Origin: an uncultured Pelagibacteraceae bacterium
Lineage (GTDB): Bacteria > Pseudomonadota > Alphaproteobacteria > Pelagibacterales > Pelagibacteraceae
Assembly (NCBI GenBank): GCA_902573705.1
Contig: CACGKR010000004.1
Location: forward strand, 1-42,274
DNA: 42,274 nucleotides
Reading direction: 5' to 3'
Shown here piece after piece: positions 35,567-42,274 of the stretch. Numbering within the stretch: position 1 is the stretch's first letter; every line of letters begins with the position of its first letter. A model generated the notes under the pieces. The model was not told the origin of the DNA. It did not search any database and saw nothing but the letters and a program-made list of their open reading frames with translations. A program made the translations under genes and the position numbers.

Positions 35567-36751
35567 ATGCAAAAATTTAAATCGGTTGAAGAACTAGTGA
35601 ATCAACTGAGACCTGATAAGCCAGTATATTGTATCAGAAAGAATTCTATTCTTTCTGCATCAAAATACTTTCAAAATAAATTTCCAGGAAAAATTTTATA
35701 TGCTGTAAAAACTAATCCTCATGATGAAGTCATTCAAACCTTAATTAAAAGCGGAATAGACCAATTTGATGTGGCTTCTATTGCAGAGGTAAGAGCAGTC
35801 CGAAAATTTAGCCAAAATGCTAAATGTTCTTATATGCATACAGTTAAAAGCAGGGAAAATATTAAGGAAGCTTATTTTAAGTTTGGTATTAAAACATTTG
35901 CTTTAGATACAAAAGACGAATTAATAAAAATTATTGAAAGTACTAAAAATGCTAAAGATCTTGAATTATTTGTGAGAGTTGCAGTATCAAATGAACATGC
36001 TGAAATTGATTTATCTAAAAAATTTGGTGCTACAAGTTCTGAGGCTTTAGGATTATTGAGATTGGCTAAACAAAGTTCAAAAAAAATTGGATTAAGTTTT
36101 CACGTTGGATCACAATGTATGCATCCAATTTCTTATACCAAAGGTATTGCTGAAATAGGAAATATAATTAAGAAAACAAAAATTATACCTAATTATATTA
36201 ATGTAGGTGGAGGTTTCCCAACAATATATCCAGATTTAATTCCTCAATCTTTAGATAATTACTTAGATGAAATTAAAAGAGGCTTAGATAATTTAAAATT
36301 AAATAATATGCCAGAAATTATTTGTGAGCCTGGAAGAGCTTTAGTTGCTGAGAGCGGCTCTACTATAGTAAGAGTTGACCTCAAAAAAAAACAAAAGCTT
36401 TATATTAATGATGGAACCTATGGAACACTTTTTGATGCAGGAACTCCAAATATAGTTTTCCCATCTAAAATGATAAAAGATAATTCTAATAAAATTATTT
36501 CAAAAAAATTAACTGCTTTTGATTTTTATGGCCCAACTTGTGATAGCATGGATTATATGAAAGGTCCTTTTCTTCTTCCAAATAATATTAAAGAAAATGA
36601 TTATATAGAACTTGGTCAACTAGGTGCCTATGGTTTAACCTTTAGAACACAATTTAATGGTTTTTTTTCTGATGAAATTTATGAAGTTGAAGATAAACCA
36701 ATTATGACGCTTTATAGTAAAGAGATTAATAATGCAACTTTGGTTGCTTAA
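35567..36751 (+). CDS. Ornithine/lysine/diaminopimelate decarboxylase family (type III fold), probably ornithine decarboxylase
   Basis: A 394-residue PLP enzyme with alanine-racemase-like fold. PLP Lys is K48 in YAVKTNP. A glycine loop VGGGFP and EPGRALVAESG bind the phosphate. The catalytic Cys325-Asp326 pair in YGPTCDSMD is the one found in ornithine decarboxylases. It would make putrescine, but a lysine activity cannot be excluded. Its stop overlaps the next ATG by one base (TAATG), and genes downstream fit polyamine metabolism. The leader contains six G in a row before the start and a small repeat around the ATG. Confidence 0.88.
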   Translation: MQKFKSVEELVNQLRPDKPVYCIRKNSILSASKYFQNKFPGKILYAVKTNPHDEVIQTLIKSGIDQFDVASIAEVRAVRKFSQNAKCSYMHTVKSRENIKEAYFKFGIKTFALDTKDELIKIIESTKNAKDLELFVRVAVSNEHAEIDLSKKFGATSSEALGLLRLAKQSSKKIGLSFHVGSQCMHPISYTKGIAEIGNIIKKTKIIPNYINVGGGFPTIYPDLIPQSLDNYLDEIKRGLDNLKLNNMPEIICEPGRALVAESGSTIVRVDLKKKQKLYINDGTYGTLFDAGTPNIVFPSKMIKDNSNKIISKKLTAFDFYGPTCDSMDYMKGPFLLPNNIKENDYIELGQLGAYGLTFRTQFNGFFSDEIYEVEDKPIMTLYSKEINNATLVA

Positions 36752-37794
36752 TGTCGGATAATAAAAGCTTAGGTCATAATAGTAAGAAAGATTTTTTAAA
36801 AAATCCTGTTGAACATATAGACATTACCTCTTTCGACGCCAGAAAAATTATTTCATCTATGGAAAAAATGTCATTTGTATCCAGAGAAACTGCAAATGCC
36901 GCTAATATATTTAATGAAATGCTGAAAGATAAAGATTGTACAATCTTTCTTACTTTAGCAGGCTCCACTTCTGCTGCTGGATGTATGAACATTTATAAAG
37001 ATTTAGTAAAATATAATATGGTAGATGCTATTGTTGCTACCGGAGCATCAATAATAGATATGGATTTTTTTGAAGCTTTAGGTTTCAAACATTACCGGGG
37101 ATCCCAATTTCAAGATGATTCTGAACTAAGAAAAAACTACATTGACAGAATTTATGACACTTATATCGATGAGGAAGAATTGCAAATTTGCGATAAAAAA
37201 ATTTCTGAAATAGCAGATAATTTAGAACCTAAAAGTTATACCTCTAGAGAATTTATCTATGAAATGGGTAAGTATTTGAAAAAAAATTCAATTAAAAAAA
37301 ACTCTTTAATTGAAACAGCATATGACAATAATGTTCCAATATTTTGTCCTGCTTTTACTGACTCTAGTGCAGGTTTTGGACTAGTAATTCATCAAGAAAA
37401 AAATCCAAAAAACCATATAACAATTGACTCAATTAGAGAATTTAGAGAGTTAACAGAAATTAAAATTCAATCTAAAGGTTCTGGTTTATTTATGATTGGC
37501 GGAGGAGTACCAAAAAATTTTATTCAAGACACAGTAATATGTGCTGAGCTTTTAGGCAAAGAAGTTGATATGCACAAATATGCCGTTCAAATAACTGTTG
37601 CCGATTCTAGAGATGGTGCGTGTAGTAGCTCTACATTAAAAGAAGCTAGTTCTTGGGGAAAAGTTGATGTTACAAAAGAACAGATGGTATTTGCGGAAGC
37701 AACCAGTGTTCTTCCTTTGATTGCGAGCGATGCATATCATAATGGTAATTGGAAAAAAAGAGAAAGAAAAAACTTTTCAAATATATTTAAATAA
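36751..37794 (+). CDS. Deoxyhypusine synthase-like protein
   Basis: A 347-residue member of the deoxyhypusine synthase (DHS) family. Conserved segments include LTLAGSTSAAGCMNIYKDL and DAIVATGASIIDMDFFEALG, the FTDSSAGFG region, and SSWGKVDV with K304 corresponding to the Lys that carries the aminobutyl group in human DHS. Eukaryotic DHS modifies eIF5A, which bacteria lack, so this protein probably moves an aminobutyl group to a small molecule, for example in homospermidine or other polyamine synthesis. It is sandwiched between a decarboxylase and PhzF-like and agmatinase-family genes. Confidence 0.9.
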   Translation: MSDNKSLGHNSKKDFLKNPVEHIDITSFDARKIISSMEKMSFVSRETANAANIFNEMLKDKDCTIFLTLAGSTSAAGCMNIYKDLVKYNMVDAIVATGASIIDMDFFEALGFKHYRGSQFQDDSELRKNYIDRIYDTYIDEEELQICDKKISEIADNLEPKSYTSREFIYEMGKYLKKNSIKKNSLIETAYDNNVPIFCPAFTDSSAGFGLVIHQEKNPKNHITIDSIREFRELTEIKIQSKGSGLFMIGGGVPKNFIQDTVICAELLGKEVDMHKYAVQITVADSRDGACSSSTLKEASSWGKVDVTKEQMVFAEATSVLPLIASDAYHNGNWKKRERKNFSNIFK

Positions 37795-37815
37795 TAAATA
37801 TAATAATTATTGATA

Positions 37816-38598
37816 ATGAAAATTCCGCTATATCAAGTTGATGCGTTTACTTCTAAAATTTTTAATGGAAATCCTGCAGCTGTATGCCCTTTAGAAGATT
37901 GGATTGATGATGATATAATGCAAAAAATTGCACAAGAAAATAATTTATCAGAAACAGCATTTTTTGTTAAAAATAAAAGTGAATTTGATATTCGTTGGTT
38001 TACACCAGTCTCTGAATTAGATTTAGCTGGACATCCAACTCTTGCTTCCGCTCATGTAATTTTGAAAGAGCTTAAGCTAAATCTAAATGAAATAATATTT
38101 CATACAAAAATTAAAGATATACTAAAGGTCACTTATGAGAAAAATTTATATATAATGGATTTTCCTTCTAGAAATCCAGAAATTGAAAATAATTTTGATA
38201 AAGTGACTGATGCTCTTGGAAAAAGACCAAAAGAATTATATCGTCATAGAGACGCTGTTGCAGTTTTTGACAATGAAGAGGATATAAGAAATATTTCACC
38301 TAACATGGAAAAGCTTAAAAAACTAGATTATCCTGCAGTAATTATTACAGCACATGGAGAAAAAGTTGATTTCGTATCAAGAAATTTTGCACCAAAATTA
38401 GGTATACCAGAAGATCCTGTTACTGGCTCAGCACATTGCGAATTAATTCCTTATTGGTCTAAAAAATTAAAAAAAAAAGAGCTTTTGGCTCGTCAAATCT
38501 CAGAAAGAGGTGGAGAACTTTATTGTACAGATAATGATGAAAGAGTTAAGATTGGAGGTAAAGCAGTTACATTTTTAAGAGGTGAAATTGAAATATAA
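37816..38598 (+). CDS. PhzF family isomerase-like protein
   Basis: A 260-residue protein of the PhzF fold (two diaminopimelate-epimerase-like halves). The likely catalytic Glu is E46 in NLSETAFF. Other signatures are QVDAFTSKIFNGNPAAV, LAGHPTLASAH, and the C-terminal EDPVTGSAHCELIPYW. I start it at the ATG at 37816; the frame also opens with TTG at 37810. Only some PhzF proteins act in phenazine synthesis; the family has many unknown members. Here it is in a polyamine-type cluster. Confidence 0.87.
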   Translation: MKIPLYQVDAFTSKIFNGNPAAVCPLEDWIDDDIMQKIAQENNLSETAFFVKNKSEFDIRWFTPVSELDLAGHPTLASAHVILKELKLNLNEIIFHTKIKDILKVTYEKNLYIMDFPSRNPEIENNFDKVTDALGKRPKELYRHRDAVAVFDNEEDIRNISPNMEKLKKLDYPAVIITAHGEKVDFVSRNFAPKLGIPEDPVTGSAHCELIPYWSKKLKKKELLARQISERGGELYCTDNDERVKIGGKAVTFLRGEIEI

Positions 38599-38599
38599 T

Positions 38600-39487
38600 A
38601 TGAAAGTAAATTTTAAATTTTTATCAAATAAAAAGGGATTTTTAGGGATTGATAATAAATTTAACTTCAAAGAAAAAGTTATTGTAATTCCTTTTGGACT
38701 AGAAAAAACTGTTAGTTACGGTGGTGGTACCAAAAATGGGCCAAAAGAAATTATTAAAGCTTCCCACCAAGTAGAGCTTTACGATGAAGAATTGAATTGT
38801 GAACCTTATAAAAAGATAGGGATTAAAACATTAAAACCTTTTAAAATTGATAGAAATATAAATATAGCTCTTAAAAAAATTGCTATTTTAAATAAAGAAA
38901 TCATAAATAAAAAACTTTTTCCTATGACTTTTGGAGGTGAACATTCAATCACACCTGGATGTATAGATCCCTTTGTTAAAAAATATAAAAAAATTTGTCT
39001 TTTACATTTTGATGCACACGCAGATTTAAGAGATAGTTATAATGGTAATAAATTTTCACATGCCTCAGCTATTAGAAGGTGTTTGGACTATAAAAATGTT
39101 TCTGTCATCTCATTTGGAATAAGAAATATTTCAGAAAGTGAAATCCCATTTCTAAAAAAAAATAAGTCCAGAATAAATGTCTTCTGGGCAAAAGATAAAG
39201 CAAGTTGGAGTCTCCAAAAATTCAAAAAATTAATAAAGAATAAAACTGTTTATCTGACTTTTGATGTCGATGGTTTTGACTCAAGTATTATGCCCGCGAC
39301 TGGTACACCAGAACCGGGAGGATTGTTTTGGGATGAAACTTTAAATATTATAAAAATAGCCGCTAAAAACTCTAATATAGTCGGAGCAGATATTAATGAA
39401 CTTGCACCAATTAAGGGTTTTAATTCATACAATTTTTTAGTAGCAAAGTTGGCTTACAAGATACTGACTTATAAATATTTATATTAA
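38600..39487 (+). CDS. Agmatinase/ureohydrolase family protein
   Basis: A 295-residue dinuclear manganese hydrolase. Ligands are H115 (FGGEHS), D138, H140 and D142 (HFDAHAD), and D222 and D224 (FDVDGFD). GTPEPGG at 235-241 is also typical. Agmatinase is the natural guess in a polyamine cluster, but formiminoglutamase or guanidinobutyrase relatives share the motifs. I place the start at the ATG at 38600, two bases after the PhzF stop; a GTG six codons earlier would overlap it. It ends 2 bp before the convergent transporter gene. Confidence 0.87.
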   Translation: MKVNFKFLSNKKGFLGIDNKFNFKEKVIVIPFGLEKTVSYGGGTKNGPKEIIKASHQVELYDEELNCEPYKKIGIKTLKPFKIDRNINIALKKIAILNKEIINKKLFPMTFGGEHSITPGCIDPFVKKYKKICLLHFDAHADLRDSYNGNKFSHASAIRRCLDYKNVSVISFGIRNISESEIPFLKKNKSRINVFWAKDKASWSLQKFKKLIKNKTVYLTFDVDGFDSSIMPATGTPEPGGLFWDETLNIIKIAAKNSNIVGADINELAPIKGFNSYNFLVAKLAYKILTYKYLY

Positions 39488-39489
39488 GT

Positions 39490-40038
39490 CTATACAGGTT
39501 TAAACGTTTTTAGTAGAAACCTAAACGGAATTAACATTGTTAACGCCACTAAAATCTTGACTGCTAAATCTCCAAATGCAAGTGTGACCCAGGGTACTCC
39601 AGTTGCATAAAAGGATATTAAAAAAAATAGGAACGTATCGACTGTAGATCCAATAAGTGAAGACGTTAATGGAGCAATAAACCAGTCTTTTTTTCTGAGT
39701 CTATCGAATATTTGAACATCTAATAATTGAGCAGTTAAAAATGCAGTGCCTGAACCAATTGCAATTCTTATAGATATTAAGTCTGTAAAATTTGTTGAAA
39801 ATAAAAGAGTAAAAACAATTCCTAATGCAAAACCAATATATACTATTTTTCTAGCAACCATTTTGCCGTAAGACCTATTAGCAAGATCAGTTATTAAGAA
39901 AGCAATTGGGTAACTGAATGCGCCATAAGTTAATATTTCCTCTAAACCGTAATATTTAATTGGAAACTGAACTAAATAATTTGATGCCAAGACTATAATT
40001 CCCATTAAGAATGATAGTATCAAAAATGTTCTATTCAT
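39490..40038 (-). CDS. Queuosine precursor transporter (YhhQ/QPTR family)
   Basis: A 182-residue membrane protein with about six helices of the vitamin-uptake (VUT/YhhQ) family that imports queuosine precursors such as preQ0 or preQ1. Signatures are SYPIAFLITDLANRSYGKMVARK and the polar DVQIFDRLRKKDWFIAPL. SLIGSTVDTFLFF is in helix 5. It follows rpmB with a one-base TAATG overlap, so it is probably co-transcribed with a ribosomal protein gene, linking it to translation. Confidence 0.9.
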   Translation of the reverse strand: MNRTFLILSFLMGIIVLASNYLVQFPIKYYGLEEILTYGAFSYPIAFLITDLANRSYGKMVARKIVYIGFALGIVFTLLFSTNFTDLISIRIAIGSGTAFLTAQLLDVQIFDRLRKKDWFIAPLTSSLIGSTVDTFLFFLISFYATGVPWVTLAFGDLAVKILVALTMLIPFRFLLKTFKPV

Positions 40039-40355
40039 TAGACTGACTTAGATTGAACTATTTTTTTTTTTTGGAATGGAGATTTAATCAGCAAGCTTTT
40101 TTTTAATTTTTTTAATCTTGGAGATAGGTTTTTATTTTTAACAGTCTTTAAAAATTCATCAAAACTTCCCTTTTTATCAACATTTCTTACACCAGCATTG
40201 CTAACTGTTAGTTTCATGCTTCTTTTTAAAAGTTCACTGGTAAATCTTACTTTTTTTAAATTAGGTAAAAATCTTCTTTTGGTCTTGTTGTTAGCGTGAC
40301 TAACATTATGACCTTTCATTGGATTTTTTCCAGTCAATTCACATTTTTTTGACAT
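40038..40355 (-). CDS. rpmB: 50S ribosomal protein L28
   Basis: A 105-residue ribosomal protein L28. The start [20 protein letters not shown] and [12 protein letters not shown] are unmistakable; the middle has [19 protein letters not shown]. It carries a basic C-terminal tail, so it is a little longer than the usual 78-98 residues. A very good sigma-70 promoter (40367-40395) ends just 11 bases before the ATG, so the transcript probably has a leader of only a few bases. Confidence 0.98.
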   Translation of the reverse strand: MSKKCELTGKNPMKGHNVSHANNKTKRRFLPNLKKVRFTSELLKRSMKLTVSNAGVRNVDKKGSFDEFLKTVKNKNLSPRLKKLKKSLLIKSPFQKKKIVQSKSV

Positions 40356-40366
40356 AATAATTCGAC

Positions 40367-40395
40367 TATATAAGGCGAGATATGGTTTGCGTCAA
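40367..40395 (-). promoter_or_regulatory. Sigma-70 promoter of rpmB
   Basis: On the minus strand: TTGACG (40390-40395), a 17-bp spacer, TATATA (40367-40372). Five of six bases match the -35 consensus and the spacing is ideal. A start about seven bases after the -10 box would leave only a handful of bases before the ATG at 40355, so this is almost a leaderless arrangement with no Shine-Dalgarno. Confidence 0.75.
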
Positions 40396-40406
40396 GTTTA
40401 TATGAT

Positions 40407-41459
40407 TTAAGACTCTCTTTTTTTACCTATAATCTCAGTAAAATTCTTAACACCATCCTTCAATAATAATTCTTTTAACTCTTTTTTGATAATTCCTACT
40501 ATATTTGGACCTCTATAAACCATCCCAGTATAAAGTTGAATATAATCAGCACCTGCTAAAAATTTTTTATATGCACTTTTACCGGAGTCTACCCCGCCTA
40601 CCCCTATAATTTTAATTCTTCCTTTTAGGATATTATAAAATTTACTTATTAATTTTGTGGATTTTTCCTCAATTGGTTTACCTGACAATCCACCTTTTTG
40701 ATGTTTAGAAATATTACTTAGCCCATCTCTGGTCGAGTCAGAAGTATTTGAAATAATTACTGCTTCAATATTATTATTTAAGAGAACATCTGAAATTTTA
40801 CCGATATCTTGTTCAATTATATCAGGTGATACTTTTACAACAATTGGGATTGATGAATTTAAAATTTTTTTTTCGTTATTAATTATTCTTAATAGTTCAT
40901 CTAATTTTAATTCATTGTGAAAACTTCTTAAATCCTCTGTATTTGGTGAAGAAATATTTATCGTGATATAATCTGCAACTTCACAAAATGTTTTAAAGCA
41001 TTCAATGTAATCATTATTTTTATCTTTAGTCTCTTTATTTGGGCCTATATTTATCCCTAATAAACCAAGTTGTTTTTTAGATTTAATCCTATTTAAAACA
41101 TTTTTTGCACCTAGGTTGTTAAAGCCTAGTCTGTTAATTAAAGCCTCATCTTCAACTAATCTGAAAACTCTAGGTTTGGGGTTTCCATACTGCTCAAGGG
41201 GAGTGACTGTTCCAACCTCAACAAAACCGAAGCCAAGTTTAAATAATGAATTGTATACTTCTGCATTTTTATCAAAACCAGCTGCAATCCCTATGGGATT
41301 TTCAATATCTTTTTTAAATAATTTCGTTTTAAAAATAGGATTATCTTTTTCTTCATCTAAAATATTTCTTACAAAGTTAAATTTAAGAGATTTAATTGCT
41401 AAACTATGAGCTGTCTCTGGATCTAATTTGAAAATTAAAGATCTTATATTTGAAAACAT
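40407..41459 (-). CDS. pyrD: Dihydroorotate dehydrogenase (quinone), class 2
   Basis: A 350-residue membrane-associated flavoenzyme for the fourth step of pyrimidine synthesis, using ubiquinone. The N-terminal helix (about 1-40) is the class-2 membrane extension. FMN motifs are GIAAGFDKNAEVYNSL and EVGTVTPLEQYGNPKPR. INISSPNT holds the catalytic Ser of class 2, and the C-terminal phosphate site is IIGVGGVDSG. It overlaps the stop of lysK by one base (TAATG) and is separated from rpmB by its own promoter. Confidence 0.97.
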   Translation of the reverse strand: MFSNIRSLIFKLDPETAHSLAIKSLKFNFVRNILDEEKDNPIFKTKLFKKDIENPIGIAAGFDKNAEVYNSLFKLGFGFVEVGTVTPLEQYGNPKPRVFRLVEDEALINRLGFNNLGAKNVLNRIKSKKQLGLLGINIGPNKETKDKNNDYIECFKTFCEVADYITINISSPNTEDLRSFHNELKLDELLRIINNEKKILNSSIPIVVKVSPDIIEQDIGKISDVLLNNNIEAVIISNTSDSTRDGLSNISKHQKGGLSGKPIEEKSTKLISKFYNILKGRIKIIGVGGVDSGKSAYKKFLAGADYIQLYTGMVYRGPNIVGIIKKELKELLLKDGVKNFTEIIGKKRES

Positions 41460-42274
41460 TATTTAATTTTAGTTATTATAAGATCTTTTGTCTCTTTAAC
41501 ACCAAAAAAACTTATAAAAAAACCCATTCGAGGTCCATTTTCATCACCAAATACTACTTGATAAATCAACTTAAACCAATCTCTTAAATTTTCTGCATAA
41601 CCATTTTCTTTTCCAGTTGAATAAATCATTGTTTGAATATCCTCTGGTGTCATTTTATCGTTACAAGTTTCTAAATTTTTTACTAAAGCTTCTAGAGCTT
41701 TTTTTTCATCTGAGCTGGGTGTTTTATATTTTTTCTTTACTTTAATTATGTCATTAAAATATTTGATTGCATAACCTACTAAATTATCAAAAATAGGGTG
41801 ATCTTTTTCTAAAATATTTTCTTTATATTTTTTAACGAACTTCCACAAAAGTTCTTTATTATCAGCATTACTAGTTTCTACAAGATTCAATAACATTGAA
41901 AAAGACATAATCGTATTTTCTTTTGGAACATTACTATTATGAACATGCCATGCAGGATTCATTAGTAATTCTAATTCATTTTGATTTTTTGCTTTTTCAA
42001 TTGACTCTAAATATTCATCCACAGCTTTAGGGACAATTTCATTATAAAGTTTTTTAGCCCTTTTTGGATTTTGATACATATACAGTGATAAACTTTCAGG
42101 AGAAGCATATTCAAGCCATTGATCTATTGTAATACCATTCCCTTTTGATTTTGATATTTTTTCACCCTTTTCATCTAAAAATAGTTCATAAGCAAAACCA
42201 GATGGATTTATTTTTCCAATTAACTTAATAATCTTTGTTGATAAAATTGCACTTTCTATAAGATCTTTTCCATA
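41459..42274 (-). CDS. lysK: Lysyl-tRNA synthetase, class I (3' part; 5' end beyond the window)
   Basis: The minus-strand frame is open from the window edge; the ATG at 42079 is internal. The last 65 codons before it contain the KMSKS-type signature KISKSKGNG, preceded by AYELFLDEKGE, as in class I LysRS. The rest is the helical anticodon-binding domain: KRAKKLYNEIVPKAVDEYL and a conserved WHVHN near its start. Class I LysRS is found in archaea and alphaproteobacteria and supports the lineage. The HIGH motif and N-terminus are outside the window. Confidence 0.93.
   Translation of the reverse strand, partial: YGKDLIESAILSTKIIKLIGKINPSGFAYELFLDEKGEKISKSKGNGITIDQWLEYASPESLSLYMYQNPKRAKKLYNEIVPKAVDEYLESIEKAKNQNELELLMNPAWHVHNSNVPKENTIMSFSMLLNLVETSNADNKELLWKFVKKYKENILEKDHPIFDNLVGYAIKYFNDIIKVKKKYKTPSSDEKKALEALVKNLETCNDKMTPEDIQTMIYSTGKENGYAENLRDWFKLIYQVVFGDENGPRMGFFISFFGVKETKDLIITKIK

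Noticed and set aside
41459..42079. A 206-residue stand-alone protein starting at 42079
   Set aside because: The frame continues upstream to the edge and contains the KISKS motif of class I LysRS; the ATG is internal.

Overview
The window is AT-rich, very densely packed bacterial chromosome. Its gene content and order suggest an alphaproteobacterium of the SAR11/Pelagibacterales type. The evidence is a GC content that looks well below 35 percent, Lys/Asn/Ile-rich proteins, intergenic gaps mostly under 100 bp with many overlaps, class I lysyl-tRNA synthetase, a ChvI-ChvG pair beside ahcY, a RegA-type regulator and a Tim14-like membrane J-protein. The SAR11 assignment is an inference from these traits; no marker gene was aligned. 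I see no rRNA, tRNA, CRISPR array, insertion sequence or prophage. The longest stretches without a gene are about 150 bp (14002-14148 and 35419-35566).

Layout. 1-5451: the 3' end of typA, a YczE-like membrane protein, an exported DUF6134-like protein, and a minus-strand operon tldD-tldE-FAD oxidoreductase. 5546-9513: a DUF393 protein facing a minus-strand four-gene operon (DapA-like lyase, cyclopropane-fatty-acid synthase, a very lysine-rich coiled-coil protein, a two-helix membrane protein). 9562-14001: a GT9 glycosyltransferase, a membrane J-protein, an oligopeptidase B-like protease, an hsp20 gene with a convincing heat-shock promoter and a 5' hairpin, and a small lipoprotein. 14149-16004: a purine permease and a purine phosphoribosyltransferase sharing a terminator. 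16089-18778: a GT17 glycosyltransferase, a DUF1330 protein, a DNA glycosylase and a DMT exporter. 18814-24080: a plus-strand operon msrA, sulfurtransferase, RND adaptor, RND pump. 24070-29151: SLT lipoprotein, VanZ-like protein, gpmA, then murU, amgK, tsaE and ahcY. 29196-34264: chvG, chvI and polA. 34311-39487: bioY, regA, and a polyamine-type cluster (ornithine decarboxylase family, deoxyhypusine-synthase-like protein, PhzF-like protein, agmatinase family). 39490-42274: queuosine-precursor transporter, rpmB, pyrD and the 3' part of lysK.

How the genes fit together. Much of the window is housekeeping: translation (typA, rpmB, lysK, tsaE), replication and repair (polA, DNA glycosylase), pyrimidine synthesis and purine salvage, the SAM cycle (ahcY), glycolysis (gpmA) and murein sugar recycling (amgK-murU). 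Regulation is by two response regulators (ChvI and RegA types) and one sensor kinase (ChvG).

The parts most worth a second look are: the polyamine cluster, whose deoxyhypusine-synthase-like enzyme cannot be assumed to act on eIF5A in a bacterium; an RND adaptor that appears to lack the helical hairpin used for docking to TolC; the lysine-rich coiled-coil gene in the cfa operon; the hsp20 leader; and the repeated sharing of one four-base stop site by convergent genes.
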